A stretch of 64,000 bases of DNA from Fervidicoccaceae archaeon. Its GTDB lineage: Archaea > Thermoproteota > Thermoprotei_A > Sulfolobales > Fervidicoccaceae. Shown piece by piece: positions 52,337-59,954 of the stretch. The notes beneath the pieces were generated by a model. It was not told the DNA's origin, did no database searches, and worked only from the letters and a program-made list of their open reading frames with translations. The position numbers were made by a program, and so were the translations under genes. Each line of letters starts with the position of its first letter. Position 1 is the first letter of the stretch. The stretch is taken from positions 62,001-126,000 of the forward strand of contig JAVYOA010000009.1 in the NCBI GenBank assembly GCA_038734945.1. The letters are read 5' to 3'.

Positions 52337-53311
52337 TTGAAGGAAAAAGTCATCATATACACCCACGGAGACCTAGATGGGATTGCATCGGCAGGGATAT
52401 ATCTACACCTTCTCAAAAAGATTTCTCCGAATGCCGAGATATCAGTTAACTTTGTTGAGCCCAGCAGTCTTGGTTCAGCTCTTACTTCTGCATTACCTTC
52501 AAATTCTGAGGAACTGAGAATTGCCATAATGGATCTTGGACTGAATGCTTCAACCATAGAAACGGTTGTAGGTACCCTAAGGAAGCTCAAGGGAAGGGCA
52601 AAGATGGAGTGGTTCGATCATCATGTCTGGAATGAGAGCGAAATATCTAGCATTGCAGCAACAGGAGTTTCTCTCTACATAGACAGGGATACATGCGCTG
52701 CTGGAAGTGTAGCCAGGCACGCATTTGGAGGACTGGAAGAAGGGGATGGAATGTGGTTGTTGGTGAACGCTGTTTGCGCAGCTGATCTCTGGCTCTGGAG
52801 CGATCCCTTATCTCCCCTCTACTACAGAGCATTTGGAAAGAGGGAGAAATCAATGAAGAGAGAGATGCTGGAACTCTTCAGCAGAGGAATAATATGGAGC
52901 GATGATCTAAACGAGTCAGTAGTAGAGTACATAGATCTCGAGCTCAAGGGGTATGAGAGAGGGCTTAAGAGGGCAAAGATCTATGACCTTGGAAAAATTA
53001 AGGCCTCAGTAGCAGTAAAGCCCAAGGGACCTCCAAACTCAAGCCTTCTAGCATCCCTCCTAATGTCCAGGCTAGAAACAGAAATTGCTGCTGTGGTAAG
53101 GGAAGACGGAGCACTTTCGCTCAGATCAAGAGAATATGATGTCAACACCATCGCTAGATGCTTGGGAGGGGGAGGACATCGGATGGCCAGCGGAGCAATG
53201 CTTGACATCTCCATATTCATGAAAATTCTCAAAATTCTCGCCCCTCCATTATATAGGACAATGCTGGAGAGGCTTGCCGTGAAAAGAATATCCTCATGCA
53301 TTCAGCGCTGA
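52337..53311 (+). CDS. DHH/DHHA1-family phosphoesterase
   Basis: A 324-residue Mn-dependent phosphoesterase with the variant first motif THGDLDGIASAG, then AIMDLG and WFDHHVWNE (DHH) and the C-terminal DHHA1 nucleotide-binding loop GGGGHRMASGAM. Family members include RecJ-like nucleases, nanoRNases and cyclic-dinucleotide phosphodiesterases; a small-substrate or ssDNA activity cannot be chosen. TTG 52337 has GGAGGAT upstream. Its stop abuts the stop of the convergent ModE-like gene. Confidence 0.82.
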   Translation: MKEKVIIYTHGDLDGIASAGIYLHLLKKISPNAEISVNFVEPSSLGSALTSALPSNSEELRIAIMDLGLNASTIETVVGTLRKLKGRAKMEWFDHHVWNESEISSIAATGVSLYIDRDTCAAGSVARHAFGGLEEGDGMWLLVNAVCAADLWLWSDPLSPLYYRAFGKREKSMKREMLELFSRGIIWSDDLNESVVEYIDLELKGYERGLKRAKIYDLGKIKASVAVKPKGPPNSSLLASLLMSRLETEIAAVVREDGALSLRSREYDVNTIARCLGGGGHRMASGAMLDISIFMKILKILAPPLYRTMLERLAVKRISSCIQR

Positions 53312-53569
53312 TCAGAGAATGCCACAGCCCCTCAGCTTTCTTTCCGCTTCAGTGTATACTCTCAAGAATTCTTTTCCCTCTTTGCTTAGCTTATATCCTC
53401 CCCTCCCCCTCCTCCTCTCTACAAGCTGTACCATAGCTTTTGCTTCAGCAGTTCTCAGCTTCAGCCATGCTCTTTTATAGTTCATTCCAATTTTTGCTGA
53501 AGCTCTTCTCAAGCTTCCACTTTCCTCCACAGCCCTCAGTAGTTCAGCAAGACCTCTTCCCCCAATCAC
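53312..53569 (-). CDS. ModE N-terminal-type winged-helix regulator
   Basis: 85 residues with the LysR/ModE-like DNA-binding domain: LAELLRAVEESGSLRRASAKIGMNYKRAWLKLRTAE covers the helix-turn-helix (about residues 8-43 in pieces), and RRRGRGGYKLSKEGKEFL is the wing and following helix. There is no molybdate-binding MOP domain. Archaeal single-domain ModE-like proteins may control molybdate genes, of interest because two Mo enzymes are in this window, but no modABC is adjacent. GTG 53569 start. Confidence 0.78.
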   Translation of the reverse strand: MIGGRGLAELLRAVEESGSLRRASAKIGMNYKRAWLKLRTAEAKAMVQLVERRRGRGGYKLSKEGKEFLRVYTEAERKLRGCGIL

Positions 53570-53652
53570 AATTCCGTTGGAAACTATCAGTATTTCTGTC
53601 CTTACAGTGAAAATTTCTGTTTCTCGGCTGGAAATTTTCCATCACCTGCACA

Positions 53653-53660
53653 TTTTAAAG
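53653..53660 (+). promoter_or_regulatory. Box A of tRNA-Arg gene
   Basis: TTTTAAAG about 27-34 bases upstream of the mature tRNA 5' end, the expected place for an archaeal TATA box. A second A/T-rich stretch (AAACTATAAATA) lies next to the tRNA. Confidence 0.4.
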
Positions 53661-53686
53661 CTTCTCAATTAAACTATAAATATGCT

Positions 53687-53762
53687 GGGCCCGTGGCCTA
53701 GCCAGGATTAAGGCACCGGCCTGCGGAGCCGGAGATCCCGGGTTCAAATCCCGGCGGGCCCG
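53687..53762 (+). tRNA. tRNA-Arg (anticodon GCG)
   Basis: A 76-base cloverleaf: acceptor GGGCCCG pairs with CGGGCCC plus discriminator G; D arm with GGATTAAGG; anticodon stem CCGGC/GCCGG around loop CTGCGGA, anticodon GCG reading CGC (and, if modified, CGU); T arm CCGGG-TTCAAAT-CCCGG. No CCA is encoded and no intron is present. T-rich sequence follows. Confidence 0.95.
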
Positions 53763-53890
53763 CATTTTCAGGATGCATTTAGCTATATTCAACTGTACAT
53801 AAAAATTTCAGAAGTTCTCTGGAGCTTCTGACTATTTCTAAATAATACGCTAATTTTGTAAATCGCAAAAAATATTAATTTGAATAAATA

Positions 53891-53916
53891 TTCATGTGAA
53901 TAGTGATTCACATGAA
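53891..53916. promoter_or_regulatory. Perfect 11-4-11 palindromic operator candidate
   Basis: TTCATGTGAAT, spacer AGTG, ATTCACATGAA: 11 bases of perfect dyad symmetry. It covers the SD (GTGAT) and start codon (ATG 53912) of the HdrA-N-domain gene. The core TGAATAGTGATTCA resembles the 12-2-12 operators of SmtB/ArsR-family repressors, and an ArsR gene is third in this cluster. Binding would block both transcription start and translation region. Confidence 0.65.
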
Positions 53917-54259
53917 AGGGCTTGTAGTATGCGTCTGCCAGGGTACATGCCCCTCATTTTCAAAACTGAATGTTTTTGAACTAATAAATAAGCTTAGGAG
54001 AGAGAAAAAAGTAGATTTTGCCCTTATTCATCCACAGCTATGCGCTTCAGATGGAGACAATCTCTGGAGAGTCCTCTTGGCAGGAAGAAACATCTCAAAA
54101 CTTGTGGTAGCAGGCTGCGCCCCAGAAATGCAGAAGAAGATGTTTGGATGGGTATTCAAGGAGCTGAACTTCGACGAGTCTCTGTTCATTCCTGTCGAGA
54201 TAAGGAACATGACAACAGAGGAAGCTCTACAATCTATTGAGAAAGCACTGGAGCAATAA
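53912..54259 (+). CDS. Stand-alone HdrA N-terminal-domain protein
   Basis: 115 residues homologous by eye to the first 130 residues of the long HdrA at 59951-61900. Both have an N-terminal Cys-x-Cys (C7, C9 here), a central Cys (C44 in PQLCASDGDN versus FMCSEPGQN) and VVAGCAPEMQKKMF versus VIAACSPSMHEQTF (C69). An extra C13 is present. No flavin domain follows. In HdrA this domain precedes the flavin domain and is thought to hold an Fe-S cluster, so this could be a small Fe-S or thiol carrier. ATG 53912 with GTGAT upstream. 15 bases precede the ferredoxin gene. Confidence 0.65.
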   Translation: MKGLVVCVCQGTCPSFSKLNVFELINKLRREKKVDFALIHPQLCASDGDNLWRVLLAGRNISKLVVAGCAPEMQKKMFGWVFKELNFDESLFIPVEIRNMTTEEALQSIEKALEQ

Positions 54260-54274
54260 AAAGGTTGATTCTCC

Positions 54275-54475
54275 ATGACCAAAGATTGGTATCCGATTAT
54301 AGACTATGAGAGATGCACTGGATGCTTAACATGCGTTAATTTTTGTCCACACGCTGTATATAATGTTGGGGAAGACAACAAGCCAAAAGTTGCTTCTCCA
54401 GACAACTGTATAGAAATGTGCAGAGGTTGTCAAAGGATATGCCCTACCTCAGCCATAAGCTATCATGGAGAGTAA
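54275..54475 (+). CDS. 2[4Fe-4S] ferredoxin-like protein
   Basis: 66 residues, begins MTKDWYPIIDYERCTGC. First cluster motif CTGCLTCVNFCP is standard. The second, CIEMCRGCQRICP, has three residues between the first two cysteines rather than two, an altered spacing. Probably carries electrons for the adjacent HdrA-N-domain protein. Tightly placed between that gene and the ArsR gene. Confidence 0.8.
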   Translation: MTKDWYPIIDYERCTGCLTCVNFCPHAVYNVGEDNKPKVASPDNCIEMCRGCQRICPTSAISYHGE

Positions 54476-54526
54476 AAAATAGATATGGCTTTAGCATAAA
54501 TATTCTTCAAGCATGGTTGCTTGGAA

Positions 54527-54910
54527 ATGCCTGAGCAGTATTTACTGAGGGACTTAATCAGAAAAATTCAGGAAGCAGGAATGTGCAAGGAAGAGCCTCC
54601 AGTGCCAGATCTCGATAAAGCTGTAGATCTGCCCACTGAAAATCTGAATACAATCTCAAAAATCTTATCAACAATCTCCGAGCCTTTAAGACTGAAGATT
54701 CTCTATCTTCTCCGCCAATCTCCGCTGCCAGTATGCATAATAGCATTTTTGTTGAAGACTGATAGAACTCTAGTTTCGCATCACATGAATAAGCTCCTTG
54801 AGCTTGGGCTCGTTAAAGTAGAGCGCAGTAGGCGCTTCAGCATATACAGCCTTACGGATCAGGGGAAGGAACTGGTAAAAGCCATCGAAAAAATATTAGA
54901 AAACAGATAA
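54527..54910 (+). CDS. ArsR/SmtB-family transcriptional regulator
   Basis: 127 residues. A 40-residue N-terminal extension (with C20) precedes the winged helix: ISEPLRLKILYLLRQSPLPVCIIAFLLK, recognition helix TLVSHHMNKLLELGLVKVERS, and wing RRFSIYSLTDQG. C70 lies in PLPVC, near the position of the metal-binding Cys of ArsR (ELCVCDL), but the paired Cys is missing; C20 could complete a site. Likely represses its own operon at 53891-53916. TTG 54521 is an alternative start. Confidence 0.82.
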   Translation: MPEQYLLRDLIRKIQEAGMCKEEPPVPDLDKAVDLPTENLNTISKILSTISEPLRLKILYLLRQSPLPVCIIAFLLKTDRTLVSHHMNKLLELGLVKVERSRRFSIYSLTDQGKELVKAIEKILENR

Positions 54911-55032
54911 GTAAGCGCATTGTCGTTCAAGAAAAGCTGCTTCAATATTCAAGGGAGAAAATCTCAACTACCAGCTCTTTTCTTCATTTCCTTTTAGCAT
55001 TTTTAAAAGAAGCTTTAGCAAGTATAAAAAAA

Positions 55033-55875
55033 CTACAAATATGTATATGGATATAGCCTAGGAACAGCTAATGTTAGGAGCTCAATCAATTTGTATGCCT
55101 CAACTGCATCCTTAGCTTTGTATTTTACCGTTTTCCCATCAATCCTCTCAACCATGGGAATTAGCTCCGCTACATCGCCCATCTCTGTTCCTAGGAATCT
55201 CACTTTCATGTCGAGTGGACTTTCAGCCTGCAGTGGTCTTCCCTCCCCTCTTCTATATTTTTCGATAGCCCTTCTTGCTGCTTCTCTTATTTCCCTCTCA
55301 ACCTTCTTCAGACTCTTGCTTGCTGATGCAAATCTGGAGAATGACTCCTTCAGCACTACTCTCTCAGCCCAAGGAGCGCTCTTTGAAACATCCTCTTCAA
55401 TAAGAACTCTGTCTCCAGCCACGAGCATCACGGGAACGTTGAAATGTCCTGCCACATATGCGTTCAGCAAAAATTCACTGACCGGCATGCCGTTGATTTC
55501 AATGCTATCGATTGAAGCACTACTGTAGGTATGGTCGAAGCTGGAGCGAGCAGTCCCAGCTTTAGAATGATATCCCAGAAAAACAGCAATCTTTGAGCCT
55601 TCTATGCCCGTAATCATGCTAAGCGGTCTAGGAAACCCTCGAATCAATGTAACATATTCTGGTAAACTCTCCACATCAAGATTTATCATTGGTCCATGGC
55701 TGTCCGCTACAATAACCTCTTCAAAGCCTCCTTCGTGAAGCTCTTCAACAACAGCTAGTGTCACTCTCGTAGCTATTCTCCTAGCTTCGTTGTAGAGAGC
55801 GCCTTTCACAAAAAGATGTTCGCCAGATGCTATAAACGGCATCCCCTCAAGATCCACCGAGACAAAAGCTCTCAA
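55033..55875 (-). CDS. D-aminopeptidase DppA (M55 family)
   Basis: A zinc-dependent M55 peptidase of about 280 residues. The signature SVDLEGMPF near the start (SxDxEG), VADSHGPMINLD, FLGYHSKAG with the central His, SSFDHTYSSASI and GDRVLIEE are typical. It cleaves short peptides, possibly with D-residues. TTG 55875 with GGTG 7 bases upstream is chosen; the frame extends 18 codons further (hydrophobic, YINILIFSKKI) without an SD. No dpp transport genes adjoin. Confidence 0.82.
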   Translation of the reverse strand: MRAFVSVDLEGMPFIASGEHLFVKGALYNEARRIATRVTLAVVEELHEGGFEEVIVADSHGPMINLDVESLPEYVTLIRGFPRPLSMITGIEGSKIAVFLGYHSKAGTARSSFDHTYSSASIDSIEINGMPVSEFLLNAYVAGHFNVPVMLVAGDRVLIEEDVSKSAPWAERVVLKESFSRFASASKSLKKVEREIREAARRAIEKYRRGEGRPLQAESPLDMKVRFLGTEMGDVAELIPMVERIDGKTVKYKAKDAVEAYKLIELLTLAVPRLYPYTYL

Positions 55876-55983
55876 GACAGTGCACCTTATTTTTTTTGAA
55901 AAAATAAGAATATTAATATATCCTTCCATTTTTTAAAAAAATGGCTATTATTCTTAAGAATTTTTTATCTAAAGCATTAAACA

Positions 55984-57222
55984 TCAAGATATTGAAGCTA
56001 AGTAGGAAGCTATATCCGATATAGACCCTGAAACTACTTCCCGGTAGCTTCCATCTCTGACATTGATACTATACAGCGTTATGCTCTTTATTCCCCCATA
56101 ATCCCCCCAATACAACGAATATCTCTGCAGCTCACTATATGCCATATTTGAGGTTATATGACCGTAAGCGTCTCTTGTCAGATATCTGCCTGCCGAATCT
56201 ATTATAGTTAATTCTCCTCCCTGAACTGGCAAGAAAATGGCAGCATGTCTGCTTCCATCCCCCATTTCTATGTCCGCAAAATACAAAAGGTAATCTTTTC
56301 CATACACATTTAACATATAATATTTAATCATGGCATAAGCTAATACCGCCTGATCATCGCAATCCCCCTGACCATATTCAATAGTAAAGAGAGGAGTCTG
56401 AACATAGTTTTGAAGTGGTAAGTAGAATATTGAAGTCAAGAAGGAGTAGTTGCCGAAGTTCATAAAGAAAGGAATAGGAAAGGGCATATCTATATCATAG
56501 ACATATGCAACGTTATTCACAATATAGTTATATATATTCTGTATTGAACCCCAAATATCGTATTTTGATACACCTGCATTATAAACATACTTCCCTATAG
56601 CCGAGACCTCATCCCAATTGAGGGTTCTCGAGAATGCATCGGGAATCGTCTCCAGCGAATATAGATAGTTTATAAGATCCGAGGCACTTTCGTTCAAACT
56701 GATATATAGAGATAGCAAGTAGTTCATGCTGTTATTGAGGTTGGTATAGTTCTCTTGGAGACTATTATACAGTGCAGTTATCTGCTGAAACCTTGCTGAT
56801 AGGTTGCCGTAGTCCGCATTCAAGTTGCTGTACTTGATGCTAAGTGCAGTGTAGTTATTCTGAAGCTGAGAATATCTATCATTAAGTGCGGCATATTGCG
56901 CTTGAAGATCCATGAAGCTCTTGATCGTTGAGTTGTACTCAGAATAGAGCTGGGCATAGGAATTCGAAAGATCTGAATAACTCTTTGACAGATTGGAGTA
57001 TTTATCTGAGAGCTGTGCATACTGATCTTGTAGAGTACGATAGCTTGCATTTATTATGAGCAAAGTAGTATTCAGATATGCATTCTCAATCGAGAGTTCG
57101 TGGTTGGTTTTTGCAAGAGCATCATTAGTTTTCTGAAGAGCTGAGTAACCGATTTCCCATAGAATATTTGAAGTAGTAATAATTACTATCAATACTATAG
57201 AAACAATTTTTAAATAATTCAC
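55984..57222 (-). CDS. Membrane-anchored coiled-coil protein with transglutaminase-like domain
   Basis: About 412 residues. An N-terminal membrane helix (about 4-20) is followed by an extracellular helical stalk (about 30-180). The stalk consists of Tyr/Ser/Leu/Asn repeats at about 7-residue spacing (YAQLSDKYSNLSKSYSDL, with many NxS/T sites). A C-terminal domain (about 200-400) has a Cys-His-Asp order: EYGQGDCDDQAVLAYA, DGSRHAAIFLP and TIIDSAGRY, the core triad of transglutaminase-like cysteine proteases. It is probably a surface protease, amidase or structural protein. GTG 57222 chosen with GGTGA upstream; GTG 57231 possible. Divergent from the qmo-mvh operon. Confidence 0.72.
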   Translation of the reverse strand: MNYLKIVSIVLIVIITTSNILWEIGYSALQKTNDALAKTNHELSIENAYLNTTLLIINASYRTLQDQYAQLSDKYSNLSKSYSDLSNSYAQLYSEYNSTIKSFMDLQAQYAALNDRYSQLQNNYTALSIKYSNLNADYGNLSARFQQITALYNSLQENYTNLNNSMNYLLSLYISLNESASDLINYLYSLETIPDAFSRTLNWDEVSAIGKYVYNAGVSKYDIWGSIQNIYNYIVNNVAYVYDIDMPFPIPFFMNFGNYSFLTSIFYLPLQNYVQTPLFTIEYGQGDCDDQAVLAYAMIKYYMLNVYGKDYLLYFADIEMGDGSRHAAIFLPVQGGELTIIDSAGRYLTRDAYGHITSNMAYSELQRYSLYWGDYGGIKSITLYSINVRDGSYREVVSGSISDIASYLASIS

Positions 57223-57410
57223 ATATCTCACCGTTACTATTTAGAAACTAAAAAATTTTTATTGTTGGAGAACGAACAATCTCTCAAATTCCCAAGAAAA
57301 TTTGGGATTTTGATCTATTCTAGCAAAATTCATTTGAATTAAAATTATTCTTTTTAAAAATTTCTATAATAGGGAAAAGATAAAAAATTTCAAAAAATAT
57401 GTAGAAATTC

Positions 57411-57420
57411 TTATATATTT
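57411..57420 (+). promoter_or_regulatory. TATA box of the qmo-mvh operon (leaderless)
   Basis: TTATATATTT centred about 26 bases before ATG 57442. No SD precedes the ATG, so transcription probably starts at or next to the start codon, a leaderless mRNA. Confidence 0.5.
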
Positions 57421-57441
57421 ATTTTAGTAAAATTATAATAT

Positions 57442-58545
57442 ATGTACCAAACAGTGGTTCCAAAATCAAAGGTTGTTGAGGAAATAAGTAGGCTGGGAGG
57501 CATCGGTCTTCTGAAGTGCTATCAATGCGGTCTGTGCACAGCAATTTGCCCCATTTCCGAGATCTTTCAGAGCAGCTTCAGGAGAACTATAAGATATGCT
57601 CAGCTAGGAATAGCAAACAGGATCATTTCGGATCCCACACCATGGCTCTGTCACGGATGTGGTGAGTGCACAGCATCATGTCCCAGAGAAGCTAATCCTG
57701 GAGACGTGATGGCAGCTGTAAGAAGGTATCAAACAATCCAGTTCTCTCCTGGAAGAGTGGCTTCACTTTTCAATTTCGGCAGAACATCAATTCCGCTCAT
57801 TCTATTCATCTCCTTTTTTGCATCTGCTGCGCTTTATCTGCTCAGAGGAACTCCAAATATGTCCGAGGTCAATATATACTCCCTCATCCCGTACTCAACC
57901 ATACATGCTCTTGGAGTCATCCTAGCAGCATTCATACTTGTCATAGCAGCATATAGCCTGTTACAGATGTACAGGAAGCTAGGAAGAATGAAAGAGCATC
58001 CCAAGAGTGTAGGCAGCATGGAAAAAATTAGCAAGTTATTGAGCGTTATTATATTAGCTGGATTAATTCAGTTGAATTTCAAAAGATGCTCCAACTATCT
58101 CTCTAGGTATATAGCTCATCTCTCCATTTTCTGGGGATTCATAGGATTGTTTGTAGCTAGCAGCATTCACTATGTAAGCGATATTTTTGCTCTTGGTATA
58201 AGCTCATACGTTCCCAGAGCGGTCGGATTAATTTCTGGGGCCTTTCTAATATATGGGAGCTCTTACTACATCTACAAGAGGCTGAGAAAGGATGAAGCTT
58301 TCATTAGACAGAGCACATATTCTGACTGGCTCTTTCTCATTCTCCTTCTCATAGCAGGGATTACCGGCTTTCTCCTCGATGCATTCATATACTTCAACAT
58401 CCCCCTTGCTGCATATTTCACATATGCTGCTCATCTCATATCCGTGTTCGATTTGATCGTTCTCGCCCCATTCACCAAGTTTGCCCATTCCGTCTACAGA
58501 CCAATTGCTATTTGGATCAATGAGATAAGAGGTGCCAATCCTTGA
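57442..58545 (+). CDS. qmoC: QmoC-like membrane subunit (HdrC Fe-S domain fused to cytochrome b)
   Basis: 367 residues. The N-terminal HdrC domain has two complete [4Fe-4S] sets: CYQCGLCTAICP (C26-C36) and CHGCGECTASCP (C70-C80). After about residue 110 come six membrane segments of NarI/HdrE type, with candidate haem-ligand His in SRYIAHLSIFWG, SSIHYVSD, YAAHLISV and FAHSVYRP. This fusion is the layout of QmoC in quinone-interacting membrane oxidoreductases of sulfate reducers. It should exchange electrons between quinone and the HdrA flavoproteins. First gene of a six-gene overlapping operon. Confidence 0.88.
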   Translation: MYQTVVPKSKVVEEISRLGGIGLLKCYQCGLCTAICPISEIFQSSFRRTIRYAQLGIANRIISDPTPWLCHGCGECTASCPREANPGDVMAAVRRYQTIQFSPGRVASLFNFGRTSIPLILFISFFASAALYLLRGTPNMSEVNIYSLIPYSTIHALGVILAAFILVIAAYSLLQMYRKLGRMKEHPKSVGSMEKISKLLSVIILAGLIQLNFKRCSNYLSRYIAHLSIFWGFIGLFVASSIHYVSDIFALGISSYVPRAVGLISGAFLIYGSSYYIYKRLRKDEAFIRQSTYSDWLFLILLLIAGITGFLLDAFIYFNIPLAAYFTYAAHLISVFDLIVLAPFTKFAHSVYRPIAIWINEIRGANP

Positions 58546-59954
58546 TTTTTCCATTGAAAGATCTCAGTTCCTCTCAAGAGTTGCGGAATGCATCTAGCTT
58601 AAAATTGAGAACTAACGCGCATAGCTCGAAGCCTGTTCTAGTAGTAGGAGCAGGAATAGCAGGAATCCAAGCAGCTCTCGATTTGGCAGAGCAAGGAATT
58701 AAGGTCTACCTCATAGATAGAAATCCGAGCATAGGAGGAAAAATGGCCCTTCTAGACAAAACATTTCCAACCCTTGATTGTGCTTCATGCATTCTTGCGC
58801 CCAAAATGGCATCTGTGCAGAGAAATCCAAACATAAAAATTCTCACGCTATCTGAGTTAAAGCAAATAGATGGGAAGGCCGGAAACTTCCATTGCAGAAT
58901 CCTCAAGCATCCAAGCTATGTAGACTGGGAAAAGTGCACTGGATGTGGCACATGCATAGAGAAGTGCCCCCAGAAAGTTCCAGATGAGTTCAATCTAGGA
59001 ATGAGCAAGAGAAAAGCAATCTTCATAGCTTTTCCCCAAGCTGTTCCGAGAAAGGCGGTTATAGATGCAGCGAATTGCTTGAGGTTGAACCCCCCTCAGA
59101 AACTGAAAGAAAGAGCTGGGGGGAGAGCGATCTGCGGCATTTGCGAGAGATTTTGTCCTGCAGGAGCCATAAAGTTCAGCGATGCATCAGAGGAAGTCAT
59201 TATTGAAGCATCCGCCGTGATAATTGCAACTGGTATGGAAATTTATGATGCTCGGAATGTTCCCGAGTATGGCTATGGGAAATATCAAAACGTTTTTGTT
59301 CACCTCGAATTCGAGAGAATGCTCTCAGCTACGGGACCGACTGGAGGATTGATATTAAGGAGAAGCGATGGGAAGCCCCCGAGAAGAATCGCATGGATTC
59401 AATGCGTAGGCTCCAGAGATATAAGGTTCAACCACTACTGCTCATCTTTCTGCTGCATGGCAGCAACCAAGCAAGCAGTTCTTGCCAAGGAACACTTGGA
59501 AAATGTGAGCTGCACTATATACTACATGGACATCAGAGCTTTTGGCAAGGGATTCAACGAGTTCATAGAGAGGGCAAAGAACGAGTTTGGCATTAAATAT
59601 GTTAGAGGAAAAGTTGCTAGAATTGAGGAGGATCCAAGCTCTAGGGATCTCACGCTCATATATGAGGACACCTCCCATAGCTACCTGAAGAGAGAGAGCT
59701 ACGATTTGGTGGTCCTGGCAGTAGCAATTAGGCCAAACAGGATCTATCCAATAATCCCAGTTGAAACGAATGAGGATGGCTTCGTGAAGCTTAAAGATCC
59801 CTACATAGATCCCGTTTCTACAACAGTCGATGGAATATTCGTGGCTGGAGTGGCAGCTGGAGCAAAGGATATACCCGATTCAGTCAGTGAGGCCAGTGCA
59901 GCTGCTGCTAGAGCAGCCCTCATCGCTAAGCAAAAAGGTGGTGCTGGAAGTTGA
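58542..59954 (+). CDS. HdrA-like flavoprotein 1 (QmoA-like)
   Basis: 470 residues. A short unstructured start is followed by the FAD fold VLVVGAGIAGIQAALDLAE (about 32-50). The HdrA-specific FPTLDCASCILAPKM (C80, C83) is present. Fe-S motifs are CTGCGTCIEKCP and an irregular set (Cys at INAANCLRL-type position, then CGICERFCPAG). The CVGSRDIR plus YCSSFCCMAATKQA motif is that of the HdrA core. It lacks the HdrA N-terminal domain and C-terminal ferredoxin domain, as QmoA does. TTG 58542 has GAGGTG upstream and overlaps qmoC by 4 bases. Confidence 0.85.
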   Translation: MIFPLKDLSSSQELRNASSLKLRTNAHSSKPVLVVGAGIAGIQAALDLAEQGIKVYLIDRNPSIGGKMALLDKTFPTLDCASCILAPKMASVQRNPNIKILTLSELKQIDGKAGNFHCRILKHPSYVDWEKCTGCGTCIEKCPQKVPDEFNLGMSKRKAIFIAFPQAVPRKAVIDAANCLRLNPPQKLKERAGGRAICGICERFCPAGAIKFSDASEEVIIEASAVIIATGMEIYDARNVPEYGYGKYQNVFVHLEFERMLSATGPTGGLILRRSDGKPPRRIAWIQCVGSRDIRFNHYCSSFCCMAATKQAVLAKEHLENVSCTIYYMDIRAFGKGFNEFIERAKNEFGIKYVRGKVARIEEDPSSRDLTLIYEDTSHSYLKRESYDLVVLAVAIRPNRIYPIIPVETNEDGFVKLKDPYIDPVSTTVDGIFVAGVAAGAKDIPDSVSEASAAAARAALIAKQKGGAGS

